NCBI GenBank assembly: GCA_027858965.1
Contig: JAQIBS010000068.1
Location: 1-34,103, forward strand
DNA length: 34,103 nucleotides
Origin: Kiritimatiellia bacterium
GTDB taxonomy: Bacteria > Verrucomicrobiota > Kiritimatiellia > RFP12 > UBA1067
Reading direction: 5' to 3'
Each line of letters starts with the position of its first letter. Position 1 is the first letter of the stretch. The notes below the pieces were generated by a model. The model worked only from the letters and a program-made list of their open reading frames with translations, ran no database searches and was not told where the DNA came from. Of this stretch, positions 17,175 through 25,241 are shown piece by piece. The translations under genes were made by a program, and so were the position numbers.

Positions 17175-17651
17175 ATGAATATCGAATTCACCCTTTTATG
17201 GCTGGTCACTTTATTACCAATTGTTATTAGCCCTGGCCCTGCAAATATTTTGTATGCTGCCTCCGGTAGCTCTTTTGGTGTTAAAGGCACTATCCCGTTT
17301 TGGTTGGCAACAAACATTACGAGTATTTTTCAGACATTGGCTGTCGGGTTTGGCCTTAACTTTCTAATTTCGGCTTGTCCCCAAATTACATACGTGATTA
17401 AATATCTGGGTATTATCTTTCTTCTATATCTTGCTTTCAAATTTTTCAAAATGTCGAACACATTAAAAGAAACAATTAAAATGAAGAAACAAGAAATAAC
17501 CGGATTGCCTTGGCCTAAGCGGTGTATGCCTAAAAAAGAAGCATTCGAAAAATACAGCGACCTGTATGAAAATGTCCTCTTAAGTTTCTTGTTTTATGCG
17601 ACAGGAGCTGAGAGAATAGCACCCAATGAAGCTTATCCCAATGCTGCCTGA
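17175..17651 (+). pseudogene. C-terminally truncated LysE/RhtB-family exporter
   Basis: Residues 1-95 match the N-terminal half of LysE/RhtB amino-acid exporters: a first membrane helix with ISPGPANILYAAS, then GTIPFWLATN and three further hydrophobic segments. Family members are about 200-210 residues. After residue ~108 the sequence changes to ITGLPWPKRCMPKKE and a hydrophilic tail, with no match to the expected second helical half (which normally includes an NPKA-type motif). The frame stops at 158 residues. The tail is probably foreign or scrambled sequence joined to a broken gene. The neighbouring GC-richer heparinase gene starts just after, so this may mark an insertion boundary. Confidence 0.6.
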
Positions 17652-17706
17652 ATCCAGGGCAGAGATCTCAAACAAATCGCCTCGCAAAGGTGGAGAACAA
17701 CACACT

Positions 17707-20625
17707 ATGGTTAGACTAACGCACCACGTACTATCACTGACAGCATGCCTGATATTTTTCGCGGCAATTATGCCATACTGTCAGGCCGCCGCGCTCCTGG
17801 AGGACCATGATTTCGAGAGGGTCAGTGCCACCGAGCCAGGGCCTTGGGAGTTCCGATATGGACACAAGGGCGGGGATGCATCCAACACTCTACCGTTATG
17901 GCTCTGTGTGCCCCGCACCGATGCTCCGCCATCGGATCAGGGCAGGTATCTATCCGTTGAGAAGAAAGGGAGATGCGCCGGCACTGTCGCCATAGGTCAG
18001 CGCGTTACACTGCCAGCTACTCTGCCACCCATTGATTTCGGCGTCCGCTACCAGGCATTCTGCGCGGGGGATCGCCGCAGTGGCATTGTTACCCTGATGC
18101 TCTTTTCGCCCAAAGCATGGGATGCATTACCTGCCGTGCCGGAAGACGTAAAAAAGGTGCTCTCTCATGGGGACATCTACGAAGAGGTCATTCAACCGCA
18201 GGGAGATGACACGTTGGACTGGACACTCGGGCGCGTTGGATCGCCGGGCTTCCGGGCGGCACTCACCCGCAATGCAGGTAAAGAGATAGTTGTAGCAGTG
18301 GTCTTTACCACCTGGCACAAAAAAACTGAGGAGTGGGCCAATTTTGATGACTTCTGGCTCGGAGATCCCCTACCGCACATCACGGCAAACTTCTGGCCGA
18401 AATACATCTATCAGGGAGAGCCGCTGACATTGACGGTGTCCGCTGCGACCGACGGGGAACTACCTTTGGTTGATCTTCAGGTCAGAAAAGCGGGTTGCAC
18501 GAACAACTGGATCTCATTCCCGATGGCTGGAGATGATACGGGTGTATTTCGGGCCCAAGTCACGGCGGAGCTGACGCAGACACCCCTGGAAGCATTCGCA
18601 ATCTTGCGCAACAGCCCGGCATGTGAGCTGAAAACCGAGCCGATAACCATGTTACTTACCAAGCGCCCCTCTCATCCAAGCTTGTTTTACAACCAGAAGG
18701 AACTGGACCGTATGCGGGAGAAGATATCCGAGTTCCCCTGGGCTAAACGGATCTTTGACGGCACAAAGAAACGGGCGGAGAGTTGGCTCAAGAAGCCGTT
18801 CGAACCGCAGGTCATCTGCGGCTGGTGGTGGCATCACTATAACTGCAAAGAGTGCGGTGGAAGACTGGACATGCGCGGACCCCACGAACATGTCTGCAGG
18901 AGCTGCGGTAAGACTTGGGATACGGAAATTCTGTTTCATGTATACTGGTCAAAAGTCCATGGAAACCATGCAAAAGCCGCCCATGATCTAGCTCTGACCT
19001 ACCAGATAACGGGCGAAGAAAAGTACGCGCAACGGGCCATCGAAATCTTGCTCTGGTATGCCGATCACTATACTGATTTTCCTCAATCGGACAAAGGAGG
19101 CAAAGTGGTCTCCCAAAGCCTGGATGAATGTTGCTGGCTCCTGTCTATCATGAACGCGGCAGACCTGGCCTATCCCGCGATGACACGCGAACAATCCCGC
19201 CACATTGAGCAGGATTTGATTTATGCCGGTGCCCTCTACACCCGCAAGTACCGCGGCGGCATTCACAACATCCGCTGCTGGCATAACTCGTGTTGGGCCG
19301 GAGCGGGATACTTTGTCGGTGATCCCGAGATGATCGACTTCGCCAGGAATCACAAATTCGGTTTTGTTGCCCAGATGGAACAGGGCGTCTTGCAGGACGG
19401 CATGTGGTATGAACGCTCCATGGGGTATCACAGCTACACGGTCTCAGCCATCTCCTATCAGCTGAAGGCTGCCATGCACGCCGGCGATGACCTATACAAG
19501 TTGCCGCAGGTGCAGAAACTCATCACCTTCCCAGTTATGATCGCATTCCCCAATCTCATGGTCCCATCACTTAACGACGGTGGTTTTCAGAGAAGCCCGA
19601 TAAACCCAAATAAGCTGGAGCTGGCCGCTGCCTGGTACAACGACCCCATCGCACTGAGCGCCATGAGGAAACGGTACGAGGCGGGAGCATCCCGATCCAG
19701 CATGGAAGCCTGGCAGTTCGGAGAGGAACTCCCTGAGGGAGAGAGCTATACACCTCCTCCAAGCGTGGACCTCAGTGGAGCGGGGCTGGCAGTTCTTCGG
19801 GCCGGTTCAGGCAAAAATGCTGTCTGCGCCATGCTGGAATATGGAGAACACGGCGGCGGGCACGGACACCCTGACAAGCTTCAGCTGATCCTGTACGGAC
19901 TCGCGAAGCAGCTATGTCCCGATTTGGGAACCACCGGCTATGCCAACCCGCTACACCCCAACTACTACAAGACAACCCCAGCGCACAACACAATCACCAT
20001 CAACGGAAAGAATATGGCTGCTAAGAGCGGCAGACTTCTGGGGTTTGAGGAAAACAGCGCCTACAGCGCCGCTGTTGCCGGATCAGACACAGTCTACAAG
20101 GGATATAATCTTATCCGTCGCATCCTGCTCTGTGATAATATTCTTGTCGACGAATTCATTGTTCAGGGTAAATCCAAAGGGACACTCGACTGGTTTCTTC
20201 GGGCAGATGGGCAGTTGGCTGTTTCGCCCGACGTAAAACCGACCACAGAGAATCCGCTCAGTCCCCCCTATCAATATTTGAAAGATCTGAAAACCGTGCT
20301 GACAACCAACCAGTGGTCAGCCACATGGACATTCAAAGAGAAGGCAGAGACCACCCCGCCGAAACGCCTTATCCTGACAATGAAAGCCGAAGCGGGAACA
20401 CAGGTGGGTACGTGTCTGGCACCGGGTGGAGCAGGGCTGGCACAGCACTGGGGAACATTACGCATCCGCCGCAACACGAACGCCACCCGCTTTCTGACCG
20501 TCTATCAACTGCTGAATTCAGACACTGAGGAAAAACCAGTAAGCTTTGAAGCGGGACTGGTCAGGGTGGGAAAGCGGATCATTGAATTACCAAAAACCCC
20601 TGCCGCCCTTCCGCACCTCAGGTGA
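17707..20625 (+). CDS. Secreted heparinase II/III-like polysaccharide lyase with zinc ribbon
   Basis: From the ATG at 17707 (GGTGGAG upstream) the protein has 972 residues; a signal peptide covers about 1-28. Residues 30-215 are a beta-sandwich-like, probably carbohydrate-binding region. An alpha/alpha-toroid region follows from about 340. It contains a four-cysteine zinc-ribbon-like insert (C380, C383, C397, C400) and HNSCWAG (H526, N527). The C-terminal beta domain has HGGGHGHPDKLQL (H715, H719, H721) and HNTITING, typical of heparinase II/III-like lyases. These cleave uronate-containing polysaccharides by beta-elimination. An ORF extension upstream to 17626 lacks a signal peptide at its start. 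The gene is visibly GC-richer than its neighbours, suggesting transfer. Confidence 0.8.
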   Translation: MVRLTHHVLSLTACLIFFAAIMPYCQAAALLEDHDFERVSATEPGPWEFRYGHKGGDASNTLPLWLCVPRTDAPPSDQGRYLSVEKKGRCAGTVAIGQRVTLPATLPPIDFGVRYQAFCAGDRRSGIVTLMLFSPKAWDALPAVPEDVKKVLSHGDIYEEVIQPQGDDTLDWTLGRVGSPGFRAALTRNAGKEIVVAVVFTTWHKKTEEWANFDDFWLGDPLPHITANFWPKYIYQGEPLTLTVSAATDGELPLVDLQVRKAGCTNNWISFPMAGDDTGVFRAQVTAELTQTPLEAFAILRNSPACELKTEPITMLLTKRPSHPSLFYNQKELDRMREKISEFPWAKRIFDGTKKRAESWLKKPFEPQVICGWWWHHYNCKECGGRLDMRGPHEHVCRSCGKTWDTEILFHVYWSKVHGNHAKAAHDLALTYQITGEEKYAQRAIEILLWYADHYTDFPQSDKGGKVVSQSLDECCWLLSIMNAADLAYPAMTREQSRHIEQDLIYAGALYTRKYRGGIHNIRCWHNSCWAGAGYFVGDPEMIDFARNHKFGFVAQMEQGVLQDGMWYERSMGYHSYTVSAISYQLKAAMHAGDDLYKLPQVQKLITFPVMIAFPNLMVPSLNDGGFQRSPINPNKLELAAAWYNDPIALSAMRKRYEAGASRSSMEAWQFGEELPEGESYTPPPSVDLSGAGLAVLRAGSGKNAVCAMLEYGEHGGGHGHPDKLQLILYGLAKQLCPDLGTTGYANPLHPNYYKTTPAHNTITINGKNMAAKSGRLLGFEENSAYSAAVAGSDTVYKGYNLIRRILLCDNILVDEFIVQGKSKGTLDWFLRADGQLAVSPDVKPTTENPLSPPYQYLKDLKTVLTTNQWSATWTFKEKAETTPPKRLILTMKAEAGTQVGTCLAPGGAGLAQHWGTLRIRRNTNATRFLTVYQLLNSDTEEKPVSFEAGLVRVGKRIIELPKTPAALPHLR

Positions 20626-20977
20626 AGCGTGACCAGAGGAGATACATTTGGGGCATTAGCATCCCACAGGACACTTCCGTCTTCGCCACACATGGGGGCT
20701 ACGCCCAGACAAGTAGGTGTTCAGCATTTTAGGCTTTAGGCTTTGGGCTTCTGTCTCAACTCCTGTGGGAAAAAACAGAAATTAAGAAATCAGCTAAGTG
20801 CTTGTAGCAGGTAGTCTGTAGCTGGCAGCAAAAATGCAGAGCAACCTACAAGCTACAAGCTTTAAGCTGGGTTGCGGGCAGAGCCCGTTTTAGATGACAT
20901 TCACATACGATTTGTAATTTAATAGCTAATTGTTGACTGGTTGATTTACATCCGGTTACTGAAATGAGGATATGAAA
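20626..20977. other. Repeat-rich intergenic region
   Basis: No coding sequence was seen in these 352 nt. They hold a degenerate family-B repeat (20674-20713, with CTTCGCCA ... CTACGCCCAGACAAG). There are three 7-bp units (TTTAGGC, TTTAGGC, TTTGGGC) near 20725-20748. An inverted pair GCTTGTAGC (near 20801) and GCTACAAGC (near 20852) is also present. The last 100 nt are AT-rich and should contain the promoter of the next operon. Confidence 0.6.
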
Positions 20978-22630
20978 ATGACCCGAATTAATTTTCTTTT
21001 TGCCATTGCGATATTGGCATTTGTGTATTCATCCCCAGCTGAAGACTCACTCGGAAAAATCGCGATTATCAAGGCTGATGATATCAGGGGTATATCAGCC
21101 AACTGGAACCGTTTCTTTGCTGTGTCGAAAGAGAGAGGTGTAAAGGTATCAGCCGGGATTATCTGCAACTCGCTGCAGGGTGATAAAAGTGATTATTTAA
21201 AGTGGCTGAGAACACATCACACATCCGGCTTTGTGGAATTCTGGAACCATGGCTGGGATCATAAGCAATGGAAAACGGGTGAAGGAAAGTCGCTGCGGGA
21301 ATTCAGCGGTTGTGGCTATGATCATCAAAAAAAACATTTCGAAGATTCGCAAGAGCTTATGAAGCGGGTATTGGGTGTTGCTCCTGCTGCTTTCGGATCT
21401 CCCTACAACGCCATTGATGCTGATACCATAAAGGTGATGCAGGAAAACACGGATATGCGGCTGCTCTTCTGTTATGGAGCTAATGAGTTGGATGATAAGC
21501 TGCTTGCTCCGATGCGTCTGCGTGGCGAAAGCGACGGGACAGGACGTCCGAATTTCGAAAAGTTTAAGATGGCGTATGCAAAGAGCAAGGAGTTATCGTT
21601 TACTTCAATCCAGTTTCACCCGAACTCCTTCAAAGATCAGCATTTTGCGGAATATGGCAAGATCCTCGATTTTCTGATCACAGAGGGCTGGTCTTTTGTT
21701 CTGCCCTCTGAATATATAGCCATGCAGGAGAACCCGCAGGCTGAATGGCTTAAAGAGGCGCGCATAGGTGCCTTCATGCACTTCCTTCCAAATCAGGCAG
21801 ATGGGCCTGAGCTGGTTGATGCTTTTGATGTTAATGCGGTTGCGGAACAGCTGGAGTCGATGGGTGCCAGATATTTTGTATTTACACTCGGGCAGAACTC
21901 CGGCTGGTTTAACTCCCCTAACTCTATATATGACAGAGCACTCGCAGTGAAACCCGGCGACCGCTGTGCCAAACGGGACCTGCCCCTTGAGTTGTATAAG
22001 GCCCTGAATCCCAGGGGAATACGATTGATGCTCTATCTGCCATGCCAGACACCGAATCGGGACATACTTGCTCAGAAGGCCTTTGGATTGCCTGAGGGCC
22101 CGAAGGATCAACCTCTTGATATTGCATTTGCAAAACAGTGGGCAAAAGTGATACATGAGTGGTCTGCACGTTATGGTGATAAAGTCTCAGGCTGGTGGTT
22201 TGATGGCGGTTATAAGCATATTCATTTTAATGAAGAGATTGCCCGTATTTATGCGGATGCTGTTAAGCGGGGAAATCCTCAATCTATTGTCACCTTTAAT
22301 CCGGGGGTCCGCCTGATCCGCTATATGCACGCTGAAGATTATACAGCCGGGGAACTGAATGAACCGTTCGAAGTTGTTCCAACATCGCGTTGGGTTGATG
22401 GTTCACAATGGCATGCCCTTACGTATTTCGGATCTAAGTGGGGTAAGCGGGATCTCAGATTTAAAACGAAACAGTGGGAGACATGGGTTAAGAGTGCCGT
22501 TGACCATGGTGGAGCCGTGACCTTGGATATGGGCCCTAACATGAATCCCCAGCTTGGTCCCATTGGCGTATTTTCGAACGAGCAGGTCGATCGATTCCGT
22601 ATTATTGCAAATGAAAGCACCATCAGATAA
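20978..22630 (+). CDS. Secreted NodB-like deacetylase + GH29-like fucosidase fusion
   Basis: The protein has 550 residues from the ATG at 20978. An ATG at 20972 is also in frame, but GAGGA (20966-20970) is better spaced for 20978. A signal peptide is followed by a polysaccharide-deacetylase (NodB)-like domain (about 25-250) with metal-site candidates D34/D35 in KADDI and H91/H95 in HGWDH. Residues 255-548 resemble GH29 alpha-L-fucosidases: EARIGAFMHF at the barrel start and VSGWWFDGGY, whose Asp409 aligns with the usual nucleophile. The combination would remove acetyl groups and a terminal sugar from one glycan. The GH28-like gene follows at 21 nt, so the pair is probably an operon. Activity is inferred. 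Confidence 0.65.
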   Translation: MTRINFLFAIAILAFVYSSPAEDSLGKIAIIKADDIRGISANWNRFFAVSKERGVKVSAGIICNSLQGDKSDYLKWLRTHHTSGFVEFWNHGWDHKQWKTGEGKSLREFSGCGYDHQKKHFEDSQELMKRVLGVAPAAFGSPYNAIDADTIKVMQENTDMRLLFCYGANELDDKLLAPMRLRGESDGTGRPNFEKFKMAYAKSKELSFTSIQFHPNSFKDQHFAEYGKILDFLITEGWSFVLPSEYIAMQENPQAEWLKEARIGAFMHFLPNQADGPELVDAFDVNAVAEQLESMGARYFVFTLGQNSGWFNSPNSIYDRALAVKPGDRCAKRDLPLELYKALNPRGIRLMLYLPCQTPNRDILAQKAFGLPEGPKDQPLDIAFAKQWAKVIHEWSARYGDKVSGWWFDGGYKHIHFNEEIARIYADAVKRGNPQSIVTFNPGVRLIRYMHAEDYTAGELNEPFEVVPTSRWVDGSQWHALTYFGSKWGKRDLRFKTKQWETWVKSAVDHGGAVTLDMGPNMNPQLGPIGVFSNEQVDRFRIIANESTIR

Positions 22631-22651
22631 ATCAGAAGAGAGGTTTAACAC

Positions 22652-23965
22652 ATGAATAAAACGTTTACAGAATTTTTCAGAAAAGAAGCTAACCACAGAA
22701 CAGGTTTAATCAAAATATTCCTGTGTATTTTCTGCGCGGCAATGTGCGCTAGCGGCAAAGACTTTAATATCTCAGATTACGGAGCCATTGGAAACGGCAC
22801 CAATCTCAATACTGAGGCAATTCAGAAATGTATTGATGCATGCGGAGGAGCAGGCGGCGGACGGGTTGTTGTCGAGGGAGGACGCTACGTTACGGGAACT
22901 ATCTTCCTGCGCAGCAACGTGGAGTTGCACCTAGAGGCTAACGGAGCACTGCTGGCAAGTCCAGAAGGCAAGGCCTACCCTGAATTCACCTGCAAAGAGT
23001 GGGACAAGAAAATGGCGCCTCGCTATACATCACGTTGCTGGATCTATGCAGGCTTCATTGAGAATGTTTCCATTACCGGCATGGGCTCCCTTGACTGCAA
23101 TGGAAGTGTGTTCTGTGATCCGGTGATTAAAGATGGAAAAGAGACCGGTATATACACACGCAACACATCAACTCTTCCAGCACGTATGATATTCATCATG
23201 GGGTGTACAAATGTGCGACTGGAAGATTTTACGATGAAACATATGGCCGGCGGATGGGGATGCTGGATTAACGACTCACAGTATGTTACCGCAACTAAGC
23301 TTAAAATGTACTGCAATCCGGGTTATCCTAATTCTGATGGAATTCACGTGAACTGCTCTTGTGACATCATGATCAGCGACTGCATTATTCATTGCGGTGA
23401 TGACAGCATTATTGTCAGAGCAAATACAAATCTTCTCAAAGAGAAACGTCCCTGTGAACGGGTTATTGTTAAAGGGTGTGTATTGAGCACAAAGTGCCGG
23501 GCGGTCCGTATCGGATATCGCAATGATGGCATTATTCGCAACTGCACCTTCTCTGACCTGGTGATAACCGATTCCGCCCGAGGCTTATGGATTGAGTTGC
23601 CCGGCAGAGCAAATGCATCAGATATGAGTGACAATCATACCCAGATAAGCAATCTGAGATTCAACAATATTGTAATAAACAGAACATCACTGGCCCCTAT
23701 ATTAATCCAGGTCTGTCCTGACAATAAATTTGGATTTATTCGTGATATTCATTTTTCTAACATTACGGCAAAGAGCGGAAAAGCACCACAGATTCTCGGA
23801 AGAAACGATGCCGTAATTGAAGACATATATTTTAATGACTGTGTTTTTGTCGTAGATCCTGTTTCAACCACAAACCCATATCCGATTATGAACTTTGCCA
23901 AAAGGATACATTTCGATAATACGGTCTTCACATTAGGATACGAAGATAAGTTTTTAAAGAAGTAG
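22652..23965 (+). CDS. Secreted GH28-like right-handed beta-helix glycosidase
   Basis: The 437-residue protein starts after GAGAGG with good spacing. A longish N-terminus leads to a hydrophobic export segment (about 19-34). FNISDYGAIGNG opens a pectin-lyase-fold beta-helix with the GGGRVVVEGGRYVTG turn typical of polygalacturonase relatives. Catalytic acids of GH28 are present: D229 in NSDG and D250/D251 in GDDS. The usual GHG histidine motif is missing; the equivalent stretch reads STKCRAVRIGYR, so the substrate may differ from homogalacturonan. It probably hydrolyses a uronic-acid or related linkage together with the preceding deacetylase/fucosidase-like protein. Confidence 0.75.
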   Translation: MNKTFTEFFRKEANHRTGLIKIFLCIFCAAMCASGKDFNISDYGAIGNGTNLNTEAIQKCIDACGGAGGGRVVVEGGRYVTGTIFLRSNVELHLEANGALLASPEGKAYPEFTCKEWDKKMAPRYTSRCWIYAGFIENVSITGMGSLDCNGSVFCDPVIKDGKETGIYTRNTSTLPARMIFIMGCTNVRLEDFTMKHMAGGWGCWINDSQYVTATKLKMYCNPGYPNSDGIHVNCSCDIMISDCIIHCGDDSIIVRANTNLLKEKRPCERVIVKGCVLSTKCRAVRIGYRNDGIIRNCTFSDLVITDSARGLWIELPGRANASDMSDNHTQISNLRFNNIVINRTSLAPILIQVCPDNKFGFIRDIHFSNITAKSGKAPQILGRNDAVIEDIYFNDCVFVVDPVSTTNPYPIMNFAKRIHFDNTVFTLGYEDKFLKK

Positions 23966-23987
23966 CCGATCCTTCCGGTTTTTTTTC
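23965..23987 (+). terminator. Weak terminator-like site after the GH28-like gene
   Basis: A short CCG...CGG stem just after the stop is followed by eight T residues (23979-23986). The stem is short, so efficiency is doubtful. Confidence 0.35.
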
Positions 23988-24018
23988 AAGATTGAGACAA
24001 ACACCTGGCAAATTACGT

Positions 24019-24039
24019 GGCGGGGTCAAGGCCCCCGCC
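24019..24039. repeat. GC-rich inverted repeat
   Basis: GGCGGGG and CCCCGCC form a perfect 7-bp stem with a 7-nt loop in an AT-rich gap. No T tract follows immediately; it looks like a dispersed palindrome rather than a terminator. Confidence 0.55.
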
Positions 24040-24084
24040 CTACAGTTTTGACAACCAAAAAATTAAAACGAAACGCTTTATAAA

Positions 24085-24417
24085 ATGAAAACACTCACCA
24101 CTGTATTACGATTAAATGAAGCTGAAGCCTTAAGCATGGCGCTAGAGCGTGAGGGCATCAAGTCTTTTCTTCCAGACCTATTCACAGCCCAAGCCAATCC
24201 ATTTCTCAGCACCGTCTTAGGTGGAATCAGGGTACAAGTAAACGCTAACGACTATGATAAAGCTATCCAAATAGCCACAGAATTTTTGAAAGTTCGTCAA
24301 GAAACGAACACAAATGATGCAGAGAACCTACCCGAATGGAAATGCCCAAATTGTGGAGAGATCGTTGATGGTACGTTTGGATGCTGCTGGAATTGCGAAA
24401 CAGAAAATAGATGTTAA
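24085..24417 (+). CDS. DUF2007-like protein with C-terminal zinc ribbon
   Basis: The 110-residue cytoplasmic protein has an N-terminal DUF2007-type alpha/beta domain (about 3-70), with EAEALSMALEREGI and GGIRVQVNANDYDKA. A short linker leads to a zinc ribbon with C87-x2-C90 and C101-x2-C104. DUF2007 proteins resemble PII-like folds and are called putative signal transducers, but no biochemical role is known. It is flanked by repeats and has no obvious partner here. Confidence 0.75.
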   Translation: MKTLTTVLRLNEAEALSMALEREGIKSFLPDLFTAQANPFLSTVLGGIRVQVNANDYDKAIQIATEFLKVRQETNTNDAENLPEWKCPNCGEIVDGTFGCCWNCETENRC

Positions 24418-24465
24418 CTTGAATATTGAGTGTTGAGTGTTGAGTATTGAACATTGGATATTTAA
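24418..24465. repeat. Dispersed repeat family A (TTGAGTGT-type)
   Basis: The stretch is built from TGAGTGT units (GAGTGTTGAGTGTTGAGTAT) and ends in ATTGAACATTGGATATT, whose reverse complement resembles 15781-15798. A related sequence (AACATTGAATGTGAAATG) lies at 15128-15145. Confidence 0.6.
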
Positions 24466-24528
24466 TTGATAAGCAACCACTTATGGATATGGCTAAAAAA
24501 ATGAGAAAATGAATAGGATAAAAACATT

Positions 24529-25209
24529 ATGAAACTGATACCCATACTATGCCTCGCCATATCCATCTCCGCCATTGCTGCGAATATTCCAACCGAGCCG
24601 CTTGCCCATAAAGGAGATCTGCTTCTGGCCGATGACTTTGAACGCACAGGCCTCGGTGACTGGAAAACGATTATTCCCACGTTCACAGTCACAAACGGGG
24701 TACTCAAAGGAGTACAGATCCGTAGCAACCACGGTGCAGTCTGTCGTGTCTACCGCCCGATGAAGAATGTAGTGGTTGAGTTCAAATTCAAACTTGAGGG
24801 TTCCAAGACATTTAATGTGGTCTTTGATGATCAGAGTTACAAAGGTTCGCATGCTGGACACATCTGCCGCGTGGCCTTCAACCCCAAAAAGATCCGACTC
24901 GGTGATGACAAAGAGGGCATAATGCGTAAAGATATCTTTGCAATACGCAAAGATCCAAACCGTAAGGGGAAGGCCGCCAAACTGCTAGCTGGACGGAACT
25001 CTTCTGCCCCTGTCAACATAGATTTAAAGAAATGGCATCTGGTTACCATCGAAATTTTGGGAGAGCAGATGCGCGTGACCCTTGACGGCCAACCAACCGG
25101 CTACCTCAAGTCAACAGGCATTGCACACGAGACAAAAAGCAGTTTCCATTTTACAGTGAATGGTCCGGGGGTATTTTTTGACGATGTCAAGATCTGGAAG
25201 GCCCGCTGA
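24529..25209 (+). CDS. Secreted DUF1080/LamG-like protein
   Basis: The 226-residue protein has a signal peptide (MKLIPILCLAISISAIAA) and one concanavalin-like jelly-roll domain. LLADDFERTGLGDW at the start, VVVEFKFKL in the middle, WHLVTIEILGEQMRVTLDGQ and GVFFDDVKIWKAR at the end are typical of DUF1080 (3-keto-disaccharide hydrolase-like) proteins common in PVC sugar-degradation loci. No catalytic residues can be assigned. It converges on the sulfatase gene across a 32-nt gap with a run of about nine C residues. Confidence 0.7.
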   Translation: MKLIPILCLAISISAIAANIPTEPLAHKGDLLLADDFERTGLGDWKTIIPTFTVTNGVLKGVQIRSNHGAVCRVYRPMKNVVVEFKFKLEGSKTFNVVFDDQSYKGSHAGHICRVAFNPKKIRLGDDKEGIMRKDIFAIRKDPNRKGKAAKLLAGRNSSAPVNIDLKKWHLVTIEILGEQMRVTLDGQPTGYLKSTGIAHETKSSFHFTVNGPGVFFDDVKIWKAR

Positions 25210-25241
25210 TCTGAGGCTGCCCCCCCCCACGACCGGGATTA

